Source: an uncultured Lactobacillus sp.
GTDB lineage: Bacteria > Bacillota > Bacilli > Lactobacillales > Lactobacillaceae
Assembly (NCBI GenBank): GCA_937874695.1
Contig: CALNAJ010000006.1
Coordinates: forward strand, 1-35,536
Length of the DNA: 35,536 nucleotides
Direction: 5' to 3'
Shown one piece after another: positions 8,640 through 15,945 of this stretch (its first letter is position 1; each line of letters begins with the position of its first letter). The position numbers and the translations under genes are program-made. The notes under the pieces were generated by a model. That model was not told the DNA's origin. It ran no database searches and saw only the letters and a program-made list of their open reading frames with translations.

Positions 8640-8865
8640 AGTGCCGTCAAAACTGTTGGCAACTTTTTCATCACTCTCTACTGGCAGGCGACCTATGTAC
8701 ATCGTGGCCGGCACAATCACCGACGACGATTAATTCTTACCTTGATGCGTAAAACCGCTAATTTTCTATCACAGCTTATTTCCACTGATTTGGAAACATG
8801 CTGTCCTCCCACTGAGTGGCTAAGTTGCTTGGCTAAATCCACTAGGATGGTCGCCATCACATTTG
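8640..8865. other. spacer between inverted repeat copies B and C
   Basis: No gene is visible. It contains a dyad TTTCCACTGATTTGGAAA (8779-8796) that could be an operator and a fragment related to the left end of copy B. The promoter for the NCS1 permease may lie here, but I cannot identify convincing boxes. Confidence 0.4.
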
Positions 8866-9047
8866 AGCCGGAGGCAGACTGGGATGGAGCCAGCCGTGTC
8901 GATGGTGTTGGTTGACGTCTTTCAGTCAACTTACACCATGGGACGCGTTTGAAGACACGTTCTTAGTGGCTTCAAACCGAGCTGGCAGACCGCTCTTTGG
9001 CTGGCGGCGGTCCCCACAGCGGCGGAATCCCAGGCTGACGCAGGCGG
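8866..9047 (-). repeat. structured intergenic repeat, copy C (subfamily 1)
   Basis: Reverse orientation relative to copy B. Read on the minus strand it runs from CCGCCTGCGTCAGCC to CTGCCTCCGGCT, with the conserved loop CCAAAGAGCGGT. Hairpin 2 is GTTTGAAG...CTTCAAAC and hairpin 3 is ATGGTGT..GTTGAC / GTCAAC..AACACCAT (about 8892-8938). It begins about 20 bases past the stop codon of the deoxyribosyltransferase gene, in the position where a terminator would be expected. Confidence 0.85.
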
Positions 9048-9068
9048 TAACCTGCATCTACCCGAAAA

Positions 9069-9509
9069 CTAGAGGATTTGGCCGACGAACTCGCCGGCTG
9101 GGAGGGTGTTGAAGTCGTAAGTCTTGAAGTCATCGACGTTCTTGCTGTACCAGTGCATGCTTTCAGTGACCATCAAGTTAACGGCCTCGTCCTTTTCCTG
9201 TAACGCAATGATCGGCTTGTTACTCATCGTGGCCACACCCAACTCATACGCGGTCCCGGAATCCAGATTCTTGGCTTCAAAGTCGATGACCGTGACAATG
9301 ACATCGGCCGCCGCAATTTGATCCATGTCGCGGTGGAAGATTTCTGTGGCCCAAGGCTTGGTAAATTGTTCGTTGGCCGCATCTTGATGGAGCCGTGGTG
9401 AATAGAAATCTTTAACCGTTGGATTGGCTTCCAGAGCAGCCTCTAGGCGTTTCACCCGGTCGACCTGTTCTGGACTAAAGAATGGACTCGCAACGTAAAT
9501 CTGTGACAT
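9069..9509 (-). CDS. nucleoside 2-deoxyribosyltransferase
   Basis: This 146-residue cytoplasmic enzyme transfers 2-deoxyribose between nucleobases in deoxynucleoside salvage. The fold family is shown by the N-terminal IYVASPFFSPEQ, the central RDMDQIAAADVIVTVID, and DSGTAYELG, whose glutamate (residue 89) corresponds to the nucleophile of the family. NLMVTESMHWY near the C-terminus matches the end of the family. The ATG at 9509 has GGAGG upstream; the longer frame to 9575 overlaps the attenuator hairpin and is rejected. Transcription is controlled by a strong promoter and a PyrR-type leader. The family is secure; base preference (purine only or both) is unresolved. Confidence 0.9.
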   Translation of the reverse strand: MSQIYVASPFFSPEQVDRVKRLEAALEANPTVKDFYSPRLHQDAANEQFTKPWATEIFHRDMDQIAAADVIVTVIDFEAKNLDSGTAYELGVATMSNKPIIALQEKDEAVNLMVTESMHWYSKNVDDFKTYDFNTLPAGEFVGQIL

Positions 9510-9552
9510 AACTAAATTCCTCCATCGATTCGATTTCAACCCTCTCGGCATG

Positions 9553-9679
9553 AAAAAAGCGGCCGAATCCCGCAAGAATTCCAGCCGCTAGCTTCACTCG
9601 TACTTAGGCGCACGAATGACTTCTACCGTACCTTTATCAGCCTCACGGGACTAAATTAAAAGGACTTATTTGGTTGTTG
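9553..9679 (-). promoter_or_regulatory. PyrR-type attenuator in the deoxyribosyltransferase leader
   Basis: On the minus strand AGTCCCGTGAGGCTGATAAAGG (9652-9631, shown here as the PyrR-binding hairpin loop and arm) matches the known pattern AGUCC-N-G-N-GAGGCU-N3-AAGG, with CCTTTT upstream completing the lower stem. An intrinsic terminator follows (AGCGGC / GCCGCT, 9589-9558, then six T). This is the standard anti-antiterminator plus terminator layout by which UMP-bound PyrR shuts off pyrimidine genes. The antiterminator pairing was not fully worked out by hand. Confidence 0.8.
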
Positions 9680-9685
9680 TAAAGT

Positions 9686-9714
9686 ATTATACGGGCCGAC
9701 TGTTCATCCGTCAA
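9686..9714 (-). promoter_or_regulatory. promoter of the deoxyribosyltransferase gene
   Basis: TTGACG (9714-9709) and a perfect TATAAT (9691-9686) on the minus strand are separated by exactly 17 bases. Transcription would begin at about 9679, just upstream of the PyrR-type hairpin. Confidence 0.88.
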
Positions 9715-9801
9715 ACCCCAAATTGTCGAAAATGATTGGGGTTAATCGGTAAACCACCCGCTGTGTCAGTGCTAACTAATTTTTTAATTAATTCCTGACC
9801 G

Positions 9802-10019
9802 TTGGAAATTGTCGCCTACGGCTGTCAGAGATTCCGTCTGCTGTGGGGACCACCTACAGCCAAAGTACGAGCTTCCGGCTTGGTTTGAAACCTCGCAAGA
9901 TTCACGCGAGTTTCCAAACACATCCCATGATGTAACCCCGGGAAGGAGCATCACCCGGGCTAACATCATCGTCACGGCTGACTCCATCTCTGACCTCCTC
10001 CGTCTAGGCTAACTTCCAA
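9802..10019 (+). repeat. structured intergenic repeat, copy D (subfamily 1)
   Basis: The core is about 9813-10005, from CGCCTACGGCTGTCAG to CCTCCTCCGTCT, with CTGTGGGGAC and CAGCCAAAG. Hairpin 2 is GTTTGAAACCTCGC / GCGAGTTTCCAAAC. Hairpin 3 is GATGT..CCCGGG / CCCGGG..ACATC (about 9928-9965). TTGGAAATT (9802-9810) and AACTTCCAA (10011-10019) flank the core and pair at eight of nine positions. It forms an inverted pair with copy E and lies upstream of the deoxyribosyltransferase promoter. Confidence 0.85.
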
Positions 10020-10081
10020 CCACAACATGAACTCAAAAATAATCACTCTGAATTTCCATGTCGTAAGTTTCACCAACACCA

Positions 10082-10319
10082 ACAACTGTGGGCTAACACC
10101 ATATGAGCCGCAGGACTGGTTAAAATGGGCTCAGCTGTGGGAATACGCTTAGCGGCGACCTTTGCCGGTTAGCGTATTGGGAACTTTAAGACGTGGTCCT
10201 CACGGCTTGAAGTTCAGCCTAAAGACCGCTCTTTGGCTTTAGGCGCCCGCCCTCAGCGTCACGGCCCATTTTCACCAGTCCGGAGGCGCAAGAAAAATTT
10301 AGTTAACCCCCATGGTTGT
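10082..10319 (-). repeat. structured intergenic repeat, copy E (subfamily 2)
   Basis: The core is 10106-10288. On the minus strand it starts CGCCTCCGGACTGGTG and ends CTGCGGCT. The outer stem is GACTGGTGAAAATGGGC with GCCCATTTTAACCAGTC. Hairpin 1 is GCCTAAAG/CTTTAGGC around CCAAAGAGCGGT, and hairpin 3 is AATACGCT/AGCGTATT (about 10142-10179). Flanking ACAACTGTGGGCTAAC and GTTAACCCCCATGGTTGT also pair imperfectly. The right arm overlaps the -35 box of the PH-domain operon. Confidence 0.8.
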
Positions 10320-10344
10320 CAGGGGATTGGGGACTTGCTACACT
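10316..10344 (+). promoter_or_regulatory. promoter of the PH-domain operon
   Basis: TTGTCA (10316-10321) and TACACT (10339-10344) are 17 bases apart, about 30 bases before the first ATG. The -35 box lies in the flanking arm of repeat copy E. Confidence 0.7.
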
Positions 10345-10375
10345 GGTTATATCAGGAGAGGAGTTTCAAACATCT

Positions 10376-10852
10376 ATGTCATCTGAAAATCATCACTTAC
10401 CCGACCGGATCAAGCTCATCTGGGGAATCAGCGCGGTCGGCAGTTTCATCGCTTTACTGGTCCTCACTGGTCTCATCTGGCTCACCTACCGCTACTGGGA
10501 CTGGCCCTTATGGATACTTTCCACTTTTGCGGCGATCACCATTATCGAGCCCATCATCGAAGGTAGCCTCATCCCCTACCGCTACCGATTCACGCGCTAC
10601 CAGATTTCTGCGGTCGCCGTTGAAATGCAGTCCGGGTTTATCTTTAAGAAACGGGTTGCCATTCCGATTGCCCGGGTTCAAAATGTGACGCTCAACGCCG
10701 GCCCCTTACTGCAGTGGCAGAAATTGACCAAGGTATCGATCGCCACGGCCTCCACCAATCACGGTATCGAAGGTCTGGAGCTCGATGAAGCCGAAGCATT
10801 GCGCGATCAAATCATGCGGCTCGCGCGGGAGGCCCGCCATGACCAAGCCTAA
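10376..10852 (+). CDS. PH-domain membrane protein (YdbS-like)
   Basis: This 158-residue protein has two hydrophobic segments near the N-terminus (about residues 14-36 and 43-62) and one bacterial PH (bPH2/DUF304) domain (about 70-150, starting YRFTRYQISAVAVEMQSG). The ATG at 10376 follows a GGAGAGGAG site. It is the first gene of an operon and overlaps the next by 14 bases. YdbS/YdbT pairs are common in Firmicutes; in Bacillus subtilis they have been linked to resistance to an antimicrobial peptide. The molecular role is not established. Confidence 0.85.
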   Translation: MSSENHHLPDRIKLIWGISAVGSFIALLVLTGLIWLTYRYWDWPLWILSTFAAITIIEPIIEGSLIPYRYRFTRYQISAVAVEMQSGFIFKKRVAIPIARVQNVTLNAGPLLQWQKLTKVSIATASTNHGIEGLELDEAEALRDQIMRLAREARHDQA

Positions 10853-12305
10853 ACGCACCCATCCACTGGGCCTGTTCCTGCACATTGCCAATTCCATCAA
10901 GGAATACTGGTTTCTCTTCATTTTGGTCTTCACCCTGTATAACCAGCCCATCTGGTTCGCACTGTGCTGGGCCGGGATCATTCTGGCCATGATTATCTGG
11001 CCCGCCACGCGCTGGGCCACGTTAAGCTACCGGGTCACCCCGACAGCAATCGAGGTCAACTCCGGGGTCTTCGTTCGCCATCACGAACATATTCCTTACT
11101 CGCGAATTCAAACGGTTCAACGGAAACAGTGGTTCTTCCTGGCCCCGTTTAAGCTGGAAGAACTCTATATTGAGACCGCCAGCCATGATGATAACAAACC
11201 CGAAGCACGACTGGCCGCAGTTCCCACAACCCTTGCCGATACCATCGACGGCTACCGCTTGGGCGCGACCGCCACAGAAACGGCTGATTCAGCAGATACT
11301 AAGGAAACTGGAAATAGCGCAGACACGGATACTGCTCCGATACCCGCAACTACGCCAGTGACCGCCCACTACCGCATCAATAACCGCACGTTGCTCAAGT
11401 TTGCGTTTACCTCGACGGGGTTCATCCCCCTGCTCTTGATTCTGTTGGCCATCTACAACAAGATTCCGCGCAGTTGGACCGACGCCTTAATTGATGACGC
11501 CACGCACTTGGCGTTAATCGCTCTGATCGGTGGGGCTATAGCCGTGGTTGCCATTGCTTGGGTCGGTGCCTTCCTGTGGACCTACATTCGCTACTTTCAC
11601 TTCGACGTGGCCTTACAGGGTGACCAGCTGAAGACAGCGAAGGGCCTGTTCCAGCGCAACACGATCACCGCGCCGCTCACACGAATTCAGGCCATCCGAG
11701 TCAAACAAAACGTCTTCCGGCAGTGGCTCCACATCCAAACAGTCCAGGTTTTATTGGCCTCCAAGGCCGCTTCCAAGGACGACGATGACGATCTGGTGAT
11801 TCTTCCGGCCGTCCCCCAGTCGCAACTCTACGACGTGGCCCCGCCATTTGTCGGCTGGCTACCGGATCACACGCCGGATCTCAGCGACCTCAACGTCGCC
11901 GACCGCCGGCAGTGGTATCTCATCCGTAACGCCCTACTGATTGTCATTGCGCCAGTAGCACTCGCCAGCTTCTTTCTGCCACACTGGATGTGGGCCTTTG
12001 CCCTGATTCTGGTCATCGCCTTCTTCCAGGGTCGCTTCGCCGCTCACCAAACGGGTGGGGGGCTGATTACCCCGCGGATGCTGGCGCTACAGACCGGCCA
12101 TATGTGGACCAAGGAGACCTACTACCTCCCCGTCAACATGATCCAATCGGTCCGACTGAACCAGTCCGTCTGGATGAAGCGGACTGGACTCATGCACCTC
12201 ATCGTCAATGTACGTCACGGCAATAAGAATCAAGCGATTGAGCTACGATATCTGAAGTCCGAACAGGCCCAACGCGTCTACGATTGGTACCTACAGACCG
12301 TCTGA
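10839..12305 (+). CDS. multi-PH-domain membrane protein (YdbT-like)
   Basis: The ATG at 10839, inside the end of the preceding gene and preceded by GGGAGG, gives a 488-residue protein. It has an N-terminal helix pair (around residues 20-58) and a first bPH2 domain (about 60-135, LSYRVTPTAIEVNSGVF). A low-complexity Thr/Ala/Asp linker spans about 140-175. A second helix pair and PH domain follow (YFHFDVALQGDQLKTAKGLF), then a third helix pair with a last PH domain. This is the standard YdbT architecture. Translational coupling to the YdbS-like gene supports a joint membrane complex. Confidence 0.85.
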   Translation: MTKPKRTHPLGLFLHIANSIKEYWFLFILVFTLYNQPIWFALCWAGIILAMIIWPATRWATLSYRVTPTAIEVNSGVFVRHHEHIPYSRIQTVQRKQWFFLAPFKLEELYIETASHDDNKPEARLAAVPTTLADTIDGYRLGATATETADSADTKETGNSADTDTAPIPATTPVTAHYRINNRTLLKFAFTSTGFIPLLLILLAIYNKIPRSWTDALIDDATHLALIALIGGAIAVVAIAWVGAFLWTYIRYFHFDVALQGDQLKTAKGLFQRNTITAPLTRIQAIRVKQNVFRQWLHIQTVQVLLASKAASKDDDDDLVILPAVPQSQLYDVAPPFVGWLPDHTPDLSDLNVADRRQWYLIRNALLIVIAPVALASFFLPHWMWAFALILVIAFFQGRFAAHQTGGGLITPRMLALQTGHMWTKETYYLPVNMIQSVRLNQSVWMKRTGLMHLIVNVRHGNKNQAIELRYLKSEQAQRVYDWYLQTV

Positions 12306-12319
12306 AAGGAGTCACGCCC

Positions 12320-12670
12320 ATGACCACCCCTCGTATCTTTAAGATGAGCTTCGCGCGGGTCTACCCGCTGTACATCCAGAAGGCCGAAAAGAAGGGGCGC
12401 ACTGCCGCCGAGGTTGATGAGATCATCACCTGGCTGACCGGCTACGATGCACCCACCTTGCAAGCCCAGTTGGAGGCAAACGTGGATTGCGCCACCTTTA
12501 TGACCAACGTCCCCCACTTTAACCCTAACGCCGCCGAGATTACCGGCGTCGTGTGCGGTGTTCGCGTCGAAGAGATTGCGGACCCCACCATGCAACGCCT
12601 GCGCTATCTCGACAAGCTGATCGACGAATTGGCTCGAGGAAAGGCCATGGTCAAAATCTTGCGGGACTGA
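12320..12670 (+). CDS. DUF2200 family protein
   Basis: This 116-residue soluble protein matches the DUF2200 family as I recognise it (MSFARVYPLYIQKAEKKGR near the N-terminus, TWLTGY in the middle, LIDELARGKAMVKILR at the end). The ATG is preceded by AAAGGAG and begins 14 bases after the previous stop, so it is the third gene of the PH-domain operon. Family function is unknown. Its place in the operon is a weak lead only. Confidence 0.85.
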   Translation: MTTPRIFKMSFARVYPLYIQKAEKKGRTAAEVDEIITWLTGYDAPTLQAQLEANVDCATFMTNVPHFNPNAAEITGVVCGVRVEEIADPTMQRLRYLDKLIDELARGKAMVKILRD

Positions 12671-12711
12671 TGATACTAGTATTCATTTTCGACATGCCGC
12701 CATTGGGCTAG

Positions 12712-12733
12712 CGGTTCCGGGTTTCCCGGAACC
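12712..12733. other. perfect hairpin downstream of the DUF2200 gene
   Basis: GGTTCCGGG and CCCGGAACC form a 9-bp perfect stem with a three-base loop, but no T-run follows. It could be an mRNA 3' stabiliser or pause hairpin ahead of the terminator at 12829. Confidence 0.5.
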
Positions 12734-12828
12734 AGTGCTCTTACTCATTACTAATGTCAAAAACGCCGAAATAGTCGCATGAATTCACTAAATCATAGAA
12801 ATTCTTAAACTGTCCCACCACCACAATT

Positions 12829-12864
12829 AAGGCCATTCCCTACTTAAACGGGAATGGCCTTTTT
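12829..12864 (+). terminator. terminator of the PH-domain operon
   Basis: AAGGCCATTCCC pairs with GGGAATGGCCTT around a nine-base loop and is followed by TTTT. It is the first strong terminator after the DUF2200 gene. Confidence 0.85.
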
Positions 12865-12879
12865 GACATATTTGCTAAC

Positions 12880-12922
12880 AAAAAACGGGCGCCCACAACC
12901 ACAACAGTTGTCGGTACCCGTT
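12880..12922 (-). terminator. terminator of the GntR-ABC operon
   Basis: On the minus strand CGGGTACC..CAAC and GTTG..GGCGCCCG form a long interrupted stem, followed by six T. It lies about 100 bases beyond the permease stop. Confidence 0.8.
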
Positions 12923-13025
12923 TCGTCTCGCCACAGCATTCCCCAACGTTGTGACGCTCCCCTTGGTACTCACCGACCTCCCCAAGTCGTGGTGTACCGA
13001 TACTACTTTCGTTAAATCCTACTCT

Positions 13026-13967
13026 CTAGCCGCGTTTACGTTCACGCCATTGATGCCACTGTTCTCCCAGTCGGGGACGCCATAACCACGCGTATCCAAA
13101 CAACAACGTTAACAACAGAGACAGGACGAGCGACGTCCCATCCGACGTCCAACTGAAGAAGAACGTGACGTAAATGACAAAGACAATGTATACCGGAACC
13201 CGCAAGTGCGGGAACATTAAGTACTCACCATTATGTTCCAGTGAAAGCCGTTGATACAGAGCCGATCCCCAGATAAGCAGGGCCAGTGCGAGAATGACGG
13301 CGAACGTCAACACGCACCACATGATCTGCGTCTCCGTCAGTGTGGTCAGCTTCCTCACCATATTACCACTGATAGCACTGTACCCGCCTAAAGAAAAGGT
13401 AAAGCCCGCGATGGTCACGACGAGTGGTCCTTCTTGACCAATGATCAAGGAGGCAAACCAACTAATAGCAAACAGGCCAAACGACATCATCAGCCCAAAT
13501 AGCCAGGATGACAGGATGCCCGGCCAACCAATGTGCCAAGTATAGCCACTCGGTGTGCCGACCCAGTAGGTCAGATACTGCACGGCCGTCGTGACGCTGT
13601 CGATAAATAGGAGCGTCAGAAAGGCCACCTTGATTTTTGACCAGTAGATCCGTTGCCGACTGAAGCCACTGCTGAACAGAAACTGGTTAAAGTTATCCCG
13701 TAGATCAAGGTGCATCATTTCTAGGCCGGCCAACCAGGCAGCAATCATCAGCCAAGCTGAAAAGCCAGAGAAGTAGGTTCCGCGGTATGGCGCCCATTCC
13801 TGCATGGTCACGGCGTTCACCAGGTTGCGACTGTAATGGTCACTGGTTATATCGTGGAGGGCAATCAAGGAAATCATCACGACACCAAACAGGGCCATTG
13901 CCCCGATGGCAAAGAGCATTCTGCGATGGCGTTGCCAAATCAACTGGTCCAAACGATTCTTAAACAT
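13026..13967 (-). CDS. ABC transporter permease (YtrC/D-like)
   Basis: This 313-residue protein has about six to eight hydrophobic segments and no ATPase or binding-protein domain. It is the third gene of a GntR-ATPase-permease operon, 16 bases after the ATPase stop, with GGGAGGAG before its ATG. The sequence is of the ABC-2-like permease type found next to YtrA regulators. Such operons typically respond to cell-wall-active antibiotics and likely act in export or sensing at the membrane. The substrate is not known. Confidence 0.8.
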   Translation of the reverse strand: MFKNRLDQLIWQRHRRMLFAIGAMALFGVVMISLIALHDITSDHYSRNLVNAVTMQEWAPYRGTYFSGFSAWLMIAAWLAGLEMMHLDLRDNFNQFLFSSGFSRQRIYWSKIKVAFLTLLFIDSVTTAVQYLTYWVGTPSGYTWHIGWPGILSSWLFGLMMSFGLFAISWFASLIIGQEGPLVVTIAGFTFSLGGYSAISGNMVRKLTTLTETQIMWCVLTFAVILALALLIWGSALYQRLSLEHNGEYLMFPHLRVPVYIVFVIYVTFFFSWTSDGTSLVLSLLLTLLFGYAWLWRPRLGEQWHQWRERKRG

Positions 13968-13983
13968 GTCTGCGTCTCCTCCC

Positions 13984-14877
13984 CTACTTCAACAACTGGT
14001 AACCCGTGTCGTGCGCCAAGTTGGCGCGGAACAGGTCTTCCAGGGTCAATGGTAATTCTTCAAACAAGACTGGCTTTAGCGCCTTTAATTCTTGATCAAT
14101 GGCTGGTGTGTAGTCGGTAATCACGACGACTAATACCCGACCAGAAACTCGAATCAACTGGCTGTGTGCCTTGAGCACGTCCGGAATCACCTTGTCGTTG
14201 AGGACCAGCTGGATCTTCTTGGCCCGCGAACGGACCTCTTCCAGATTGTAGTCGTGAATCAATTGACTGTCCTTCAATAACAAGACTCGGTCACTCAAGC
14301 CGTCGAGTTCATTCAGGTCATGTGAGGAAATCAAGAAGCCCTTCTGTTGATCGGCCACCTCGTCGATGACCATCGTGGCGATATTTTCCCGCACGATGAC
14401 ATCCAGCCCGTCGAAGGGTTCATCCAAGATAATGTAGGTCGCATTCGAGGTCAACGCCAGAATCAGGTTGACTAATGCCCGCATCCCCTTGGAGAGCCGC
14501 CGGTATTGGCTGTTCGGGTCTAACTTGAACTGTAAAATTAGCTTGGTAAACCGCTCACCGTCAAAGTGGGGGTACACCGTCCCGAAGAATCTGGGAAGTT
14601 CCCACAACCGGTAAGTACTTAAAAAGTTATATTGCGTGTCAATAAAGAAGAGTTGTTCCTGACGACTGGGCACATCAAGGATGTCCTCGTCATCAATCGC
14701 CACGTGGCCAGCTTCTGGCACGTATTGATTCATCATCGTCCGAAATAAGGTGGTCTTCCCCACACCATTTCGACCGACTAAACCGATGATTTCTCCGGGT
14801 GCCCATTCAAAGTTAATGTCCTGAATGATTGGCCGCCCGCTGATTTGTTTGCTTAATCCCGTAACTTGTAACGTCAT
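13984..14877 (-). CDS. ABC transporter ATP-binding protein (YtrB-like)
   Basis: This 297-residue single nucleotide-binding domain has Walker A GLVGRNGVGKTTL (about 32-44), signature RRLSKGMRALV (about 125-135), Walker B YIILDEPFDGLD (about 147-158) and the H-loop SSHDLNEL. A C-terminal extension of about 80 residues is typical of this subgroup. The signature LSKGM replaces LSGGQ, common in YtrB/BcrA-like proteins. Its ATG overlaps the gntR stop by four bases, so translation is coupled. It powers the permease encoded next. Confidence 0.92.
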   Translation of the reverse strand: MTLQVTGLSKQISGRPIIQDINFEWAPGEIIGLVGRNGVGKTTLFRTMMNQYVPEAGHVAIDDEDILDVPSRQEQLFFIDTQYNFLSTYRLWELPRFFGTVYPHFDGERFTKLILQFKLDPNSQYRRLSKGMRALVNLILALTSNATYIILDEPFDGLDVIVRENIATMVIDEVADQQKGFLISSHDLNELDGLSDRVLLLKDSQLIHDYNLEEVRSRAKKIQLVLNDKVIPDVLKAHSQLIRVSGRVLVVVITDYTPAIDQELKALKPVLFEELPLTLEDLFRANLAHDTGYQLLK

Positions 14878-15248
14878 TGCTCTACCCCCTCATATGCCGC
14901 CTTGATCCAATCGACAACTTCGTCCAACGGTACGCCAAGGTACCGAATCTCCGTCAATAATGTCAGGAGTTGTTTCTTCGTGGCAACCACCTGAGCCGAA
15001 TCGCCGGCCGGTGTGACTGCCTCGCGGACGTAAGTGCCCTTCCCGTGGACCGTGGTGATGACTTGTTGCCCTTCCAACTGCTTGTAAGCCTTGCTGACCG
15101 TGTTCGGGTTCAGTTGTTCCTGCCGTGCCATCTCTCTGACGGACGGTAACCGGTCACCCGGCCGCAAGATGCCCTGGACGATCTGTTGTTTAACGCGTAA
15201 CACCAGCTGCTCGTAGTACGGCAGTCCGGATTGATCGTTTACTTGCAT
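14874..15248 (-). CDS. GntR-family regulator, YtrA subfamily
   Basis: This 124-residue repressor has an N-terminal winged helix (PYYEQLVLRVKQQIVQG, RLPSVREMAR, NPNTVSKAYKQLEGQ, GKGTYV) and a short C-terminal helical tail, the hallmark of the YtrA subfamily, which lacks a large effector domain. The ATG at 15248 has AGGGG eight bases upstream; the GTG at 15257 is too close to it. It heads the operon and probably represses it through the palindrome overlapping the -10 box. Confidence 0.9.
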   Translation of the reverse strand: MQVNDQSGLPYYEQLVLRVKQQIVQGILRPGDRLPSVREMARQEQLNPNTVSKAYKQLEGQQVITTVHGKGTYVREAVTPAGDSAQVVATKKQLLTLLTEIRYLGVPLDEVVDWIKAAYEGVEQ

Positions 15249-15283
15249 GTTTTTCACCCCTTGGTTTGGCTACGTGTTCTGTG

Positions 15284-15317
15284 TGTACTATTATACCTAG
15301 TACAGTTAAAATGACAA
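15284..15317 (-). promoter_or_regulatory. gntR operon promoter with YtrA-type operator
   Basis: TTGTCA (15317-15312) and TATAAT (15295-15290) on the minus strand are 16 bases apart. A perfect inverted repeat TGTACTA-N7-TAGTACA (15284-15304) covers the -10 box. This is a typical placement for a GntR/YtrA repressor, and the encoded regulator is the obvious ligand. Confidence 0.85.
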
Positions 15318-15368
15318 CCCCCTGTTTGAAAATTAATTGTGATTGCTGGTTTAACCTGCCCTTGTTGG

Positions 15369-15646
15369 CGCCTCCCGGGATGGTGAAAATGGACTGGGGC
15401 GCTGTGGACGTCATCACCTTACCGGGCGGCGCAAATAGGCTGGAACGCTAGGGCGGACGCCGGGAGCCAAAGTACGGTCTCCCGGCTTGACTCGGAACCT
15501 CTAAAACCCGAGTTTCCAAGTCACCAATTATCTAGGCAGCAAAATTCGCTACCAAGATAATTCCCACGGCTGAGCCTATTTGCGCCACCCTCACGGCTAA
15601 CATGGCGTCGAATCACCTGCGTTCCATTTTCACCATCCCTCCGGCT
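15369..15646 (+). repeat. structured repeat, copy F1 (subfamily 2), split by copy F2
   Basis: The two halves form one element. The left piece starts CGCCTCCCGGGATGGTG (15369 to about 15420). The right piece ends CACCATCCCTCCGGCT (about 15600-15646). They share a perfect 17-bp outer stem (15377-15393 with 15623-15639). The ends match those of copy E closely, including the sequence after CCGGCT (CACACAGTGT against CATATGGTGT). The middle is replaced by a second element, copy F2. Confidence 0.75.
15422..15598 (+). repeat. structured repeat, copy F2 (subfamily 2), nested inside F1
   Basis: The outer stem is GGCGCAAATAGGCT (15428-15441) with AGCCTATTTGCGCC (15573-15586), a perfect 14 bp. Hairpin 1 is GCCGGGAG/CTCCCGGC around CCAAAGTACGGT. 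Hairpin 3 is AATTATCT/AGATAATT (about 15526-15563). The layout is the same as copies E and G. It lies upstream of the gntR promoter, opposite in orientation to copy G. Confidence 0.8.
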
Positions 15647-15748
15647 CACACAGTGTCAAACCAACCATCCCACATTTTTCGGCGGACACTACTGTACCGT
15701 TCTAACACATCAACTTACATCTCAATCTGCTAACTCACCACTGAGACA

Positions 15749-15782
15749 CAAAAGGACCAGCCAAGCCTTCGCTCACTGGTCC
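15749..15782 (-). terminator. probable terminator of the DUF975 gene
   Basis: On the minus strand GGACCAG and CTGGTCC form a stem followed by TTTTGTG. It lies about 350 bases after the DUF975 stop, with repeat copy G in between, so the mRNA would carry the repeat in its 3' untranslated region. Confidence 0.6.
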
Positions 15783-15945
15783 CAATACAAGTTATGTTTA
15801 AATTCCCCGAAGTTAATAACGCAATAGTCCCCGCTATTCCGCTGACCGTATCACCACTAGAGCCTCACAGGTGGCCAACGACAATATGGTTATATCAGCA
15901 ATCAATAACGATTAACACAACAATGACGTTAGTTAAATCTAGCTG

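Noticed and set aside
8372..8640. Riboswitch (TPP or purine) upstream of the NCS1 permease
   Set aside because: None of the conserved cores of these riboswitches is present; the folded sequence there is repeat copy B, in the opposite orientation to the gene.
9510..9575. N-terminal extension of the deoxyribosyltransferase
   Set aside because: The extension would be encoded by the attenuator hairpin and its T-run; GGAGG and an ATG at 9509 define the normal family start.
9809..10012. Open frames of 60-140 residues across the repeat copies, on both strands
   Set aside because: They lack ribosome binding sites, differ between copies in frame, and coincide with conserved hairpins. The conservation pattern is structural, not codon-based.
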